DNA from: Scortum barcoo
Lineage: Eukaryota; Chordata; Actinopteri; Centrarchiformes; Terapontidae
Length of the DNA stretch: 64,000 nt
Direction of reading: 5' to 3'
Assembly: GCA_023238725.1 (NCBI GenBank)
Contig: CM041554.1
Location: 20,446,050 to 20,510,049, forward strand
In this document: positions 61,373-64,000 of the stretch, in pieces
Numbering within the stretch: position 1 is the first letter of the stretch
How the letters are laid out: each line of letters opens with the position of its first letter
Notes under the pieces: generated by a model
What the model was told of the DNA's origin: nothing
Seen by the model: the letters and a program-made list of their open reading frames with translations, nothing else
The model's database searches: none
Position numbers and translations under genes: made by a program

Positions 61373-63324
61373 ATGGACAGGCTGTATCATGATCTACCAG
61401 GAAATAAAGTCTTGCCATCATATCAGAAATTCAATTTTGACCTTACCCTCACATAGCTGTGGGACTTCAGTATTCACATAAGCCATCGCACCAGGTAGCC
61501 ACTTGGGGATTTGAAGATCCTTAGCGGCCATTAGAATTTTCGATCTTTCAATCAAACAATCAGTCTCATCTGTCATGGGGTAAATTGACGAGCAGCAAAA
61601 CGGAGCATAACGGAAATATCAGTGCTGAATTTTGTGTTTGCAGTGGTGCCATGCCATTGTTGAGTCCAACATCCCAATAGTCAGAGAAATGCCCCATTGG
61701 CTCAAGAGCCCATCTGTCTGACAGCCTGTTATGGCAAAAACAAATCTGAATTCCTTCAACAACCCATTTATACAGAAATAACCCTCACTTGTTCTTCTTA
61801 GAGGATTAAGCCCTCACTACTATGGTAGTATGTGGTAATATCACTGCTGCAGTATGCTGTTGTCGTTGGGAATACTAATTGACCATGTGATTTCCTTTAT
61901 ATGAGAGACTAACCCGAAGTTTGAACGATTAACATTTTCTTCATGGACACTCGAGTGATTGTTCAGAGCAGCGAGTTGTGTGGTCAGGATGTTCTTTCTA
62001 ACTGCAGGGAGAGTGTATATTTGGTTAAATGGGCTGTAGGAGCAATGGGAATTTGGTTTGGTTTGTTTTTTTCAGACGAAATGTTTTGTCGCCTGCTCTG
62101 AGTGCGCCCATCCGTTTCATCGGGTAACTGAAGTGTGAATCCATCAACCAGCACAGCAGATCCCTCAGGATCTCATACTGGTTCAGTCTGTGGGTCATCT
62201 TGCCATGGCAACAGCCGGGGAGGAAAGACAGGTCAAGGGTGTAAGCATATGTAAGCAGTCCCAGTTTGTGCTACAAAGAACTGTTGCAGTGATGCTGTTT
62301 ATTTCAACTTATTGTATACCCTGTGTTTCGGTTGGATGAATTACATAATGACTCTTTTTTTTCCATTCATGCCCTTTTCTTCCTTGTGGTATTCATAGAA
62401 TTGTTTTTAGCACTGACCTCTCTCGTGTCATTTTCTTGGCCGTGTTCTGTTTATTATGGCACCTCTTACCTTCATCAAATGTGTTTACTGACCCGTAGTC
62501 TGTCCTTCCAGATTTAACCCTTCTCCTCTGGGCAAGTCCCGTCCCCTTTACCTTTCTGCTTGAAATTCAGATGAGTCAAATGTCAGGAGTGGTTATCGTC
62601 TGGACCTGGGTGGCATCTCATTTAATTCCACAGGAGGGAGAAGAGGTCAATGCAGAATACGTTCCCCTGTCACCTTCATCCTGTCAGCTGTGATGGGCTG
62701 ATGGCACTGAGCAGAAGGAAATGAAACCCATCAGGCTGCCCGTTTTCTTTGTCTTTTTGTGAATTCATTGTCTTTTTAAACTAGCTTAGCTGTTCCATGT
62801 ATCTGTGTGTGAATGCTCGTTTTCTAAATTCTTTTATCAGACATTTGCTGTGTGTGTTTTGTTATTTATTCACTACAACGTTTTATAGGTTGTAAATCAA
62901 ATTGTTTCATTCAATTTTGTGATGACTGCACTATCAAAATTTAACACATTTGTCTGTGTTACCGATCATTTCACTGTGAATTTGATGATAGAAAATTAAT
63001 ATTGTTATTATGAATGTGTGATATAAAAGTTACCAAAAGATTTCTTTGTTGTTATAGGTCAGATGTGACTTATTTTATCTGAGGATTTCATTATCCTAAA
63101 AACAAAAAAAAAAACATGAATATTAATTTTTGCATTTCTGTTTGTGTATTGATTAAACATAAATACAACATGTAACCTTTATGCAGCTGTGTATTTAAGA
63201 CATTACTGCGCCTTTTTCACTTTCAATTGGAGAGAACCTTTGTAAAACCAGAACTTGTTGTTGTTTTTACACGTCACTACACTACACTAGTACTGTGTGC
63301 CCCAAACAGGTTATAATGTTGTAA

Positions 63325-63545
63325 TAAGAGAGCTTTAGAGGTGCTTATAGGTGGATATGGATACCTGCAAGTAGAGCCAGGCTAGCTGTTTCCAGTCTTT
63401 ATGCTAAGCTAAACTATTTGGCTGTTGGCTCCACCTTCATATTTATACTATACCTTTGTGCAAATGGTATCGATCCCGTCATGTAACCCTTGGCAAGAAA
63501 ACAAGTAGGCACATTTCCTGAAATGTGAAACTGTGTTTTTAGTTG
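63325..63545. repeat. palindromic MITE-like element, reverse half
   Basis: It contains gagccaggctagctgtttcc, agtctttatgctaagctaaa and a closing catttcctgaaatgtgaaac. It belongs to the same family as the copies in ablim3 introns. Confidence 0.6.
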
Positions 63546-64000
63546 AATCACATACATGTGCGGTAAAGCTAATTTCTGTGAGCTCTGATTCTTATAACAA
63601 TCACTTCATGTGAGTTGCAATCGAGCCAATCACAACAGAGATAGAAAATGTCTTTGACAACACCTGCATTACGGTATTGGCTTAAAAAAATAATGTAAGC
63701 GATGAAAGAGAGTTGGAATAAACTCAAAGCAGGTTACTAAGAACTGCTGCCAAGCACAAGTTCATGAGAAACGTTGGTGAAAGGTTGATTACAAGAAAAA
63801 TGTGTGTCAGCTTTTTATAAAATGTTTTCTTTTTCAAACTGCTGTGCGAAAGTGCCATTTTCAAACACATCGTCTCTGAAGATTTTTGAGATGCACTGTT
63901 GGAGTGTGGGTGGTTGGCCAAAACTGAAAAAAAGTCTATTTAAATGCATCCATATTAGAAAGAACATGGTGTTTCCCCTCTTGGAGTGTGTTTGTGTGTA

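Larger units (their letters stand above)
58537..64000. other. non-coding region at the window end
   Basis: No gene was recognised. It contains one interspersed repeat copy at 60868, one palindromic repeat half at 63325, an (aat)n stretch at about 61188, and an unusual GC-richer block at 62040-62230 treated in the findings. Confidence 0.5.

Overview
The window is nuclear DNA of a bony fish, probably a percomorph teleost. The genes have compact vertebrate exons with GT-AG introns. The introns hold long CA/GT microsatellites, a Tc1-like transposon with fish-type ends, a tRNA-derived SINE, and several copies of short inverted-repeat elements of a kind I know from fish genomes. No prokaryotic or viral genes were seen.

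Three protein-coding genes could be reconstructed exon by exon with consistent reading phase. (1) ablim3 (+, 294 to 22185) encodes an actin-binding LIM protein. It enters the window inside its first LIM domain, so roughly the first 51 residues lie upstream, and it ends with a villin headpiece. Its first visible exon carries a 4-base surplus that breaks the frame. (2) afap1l1 (+, coding 39378 to 48478) encodes an actin-filament-associated adaptor with two PH domains and a C-terminal coiled coil, about 746 residues. Two possible upstream first exons lie at about 24236-24502 and up to 35835; both would splice in phase. (3) gabrp (-, 53470 to 49991) encodes the pi subunit of the GABA-A receptor, about 450 residues, complete from signal peptide to fourth membrane helix.

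Layout: 1-22185 ablim3; 22186-24235 its 3' UTR and a spacer; 24236-39375 the likely first intron or upstream region of afap1l1, with two regulatory-looking blocks (30830-31130 and 37500-37650) and a SINE at 33750; 39376-48478 afap1l1 coding exons; 48479-49990 two convergent 3' ends; 49991-53470 gabrp; 53471-64000 non-coding DNA upstream of gabrp, with a decayed Tc1 element at 57303-58536.

ablim3 and afap1l1 both act on the actin cytoskeleton and are neighbours in human (5q32). gabrp is functionally unrelated; in human it lies on 5q35, tens of megabases away, so its position next to afap1l1 reflects rearrangement within one ancestral chromosome. I found no novel multi-gene system. The items most worth checking are the ablim3 frameshift, the alternative afap1l1 first exons, the tandem splice acceptors and the 8/11-nt microexon, the nested transposon, and the candidate conserved elements.
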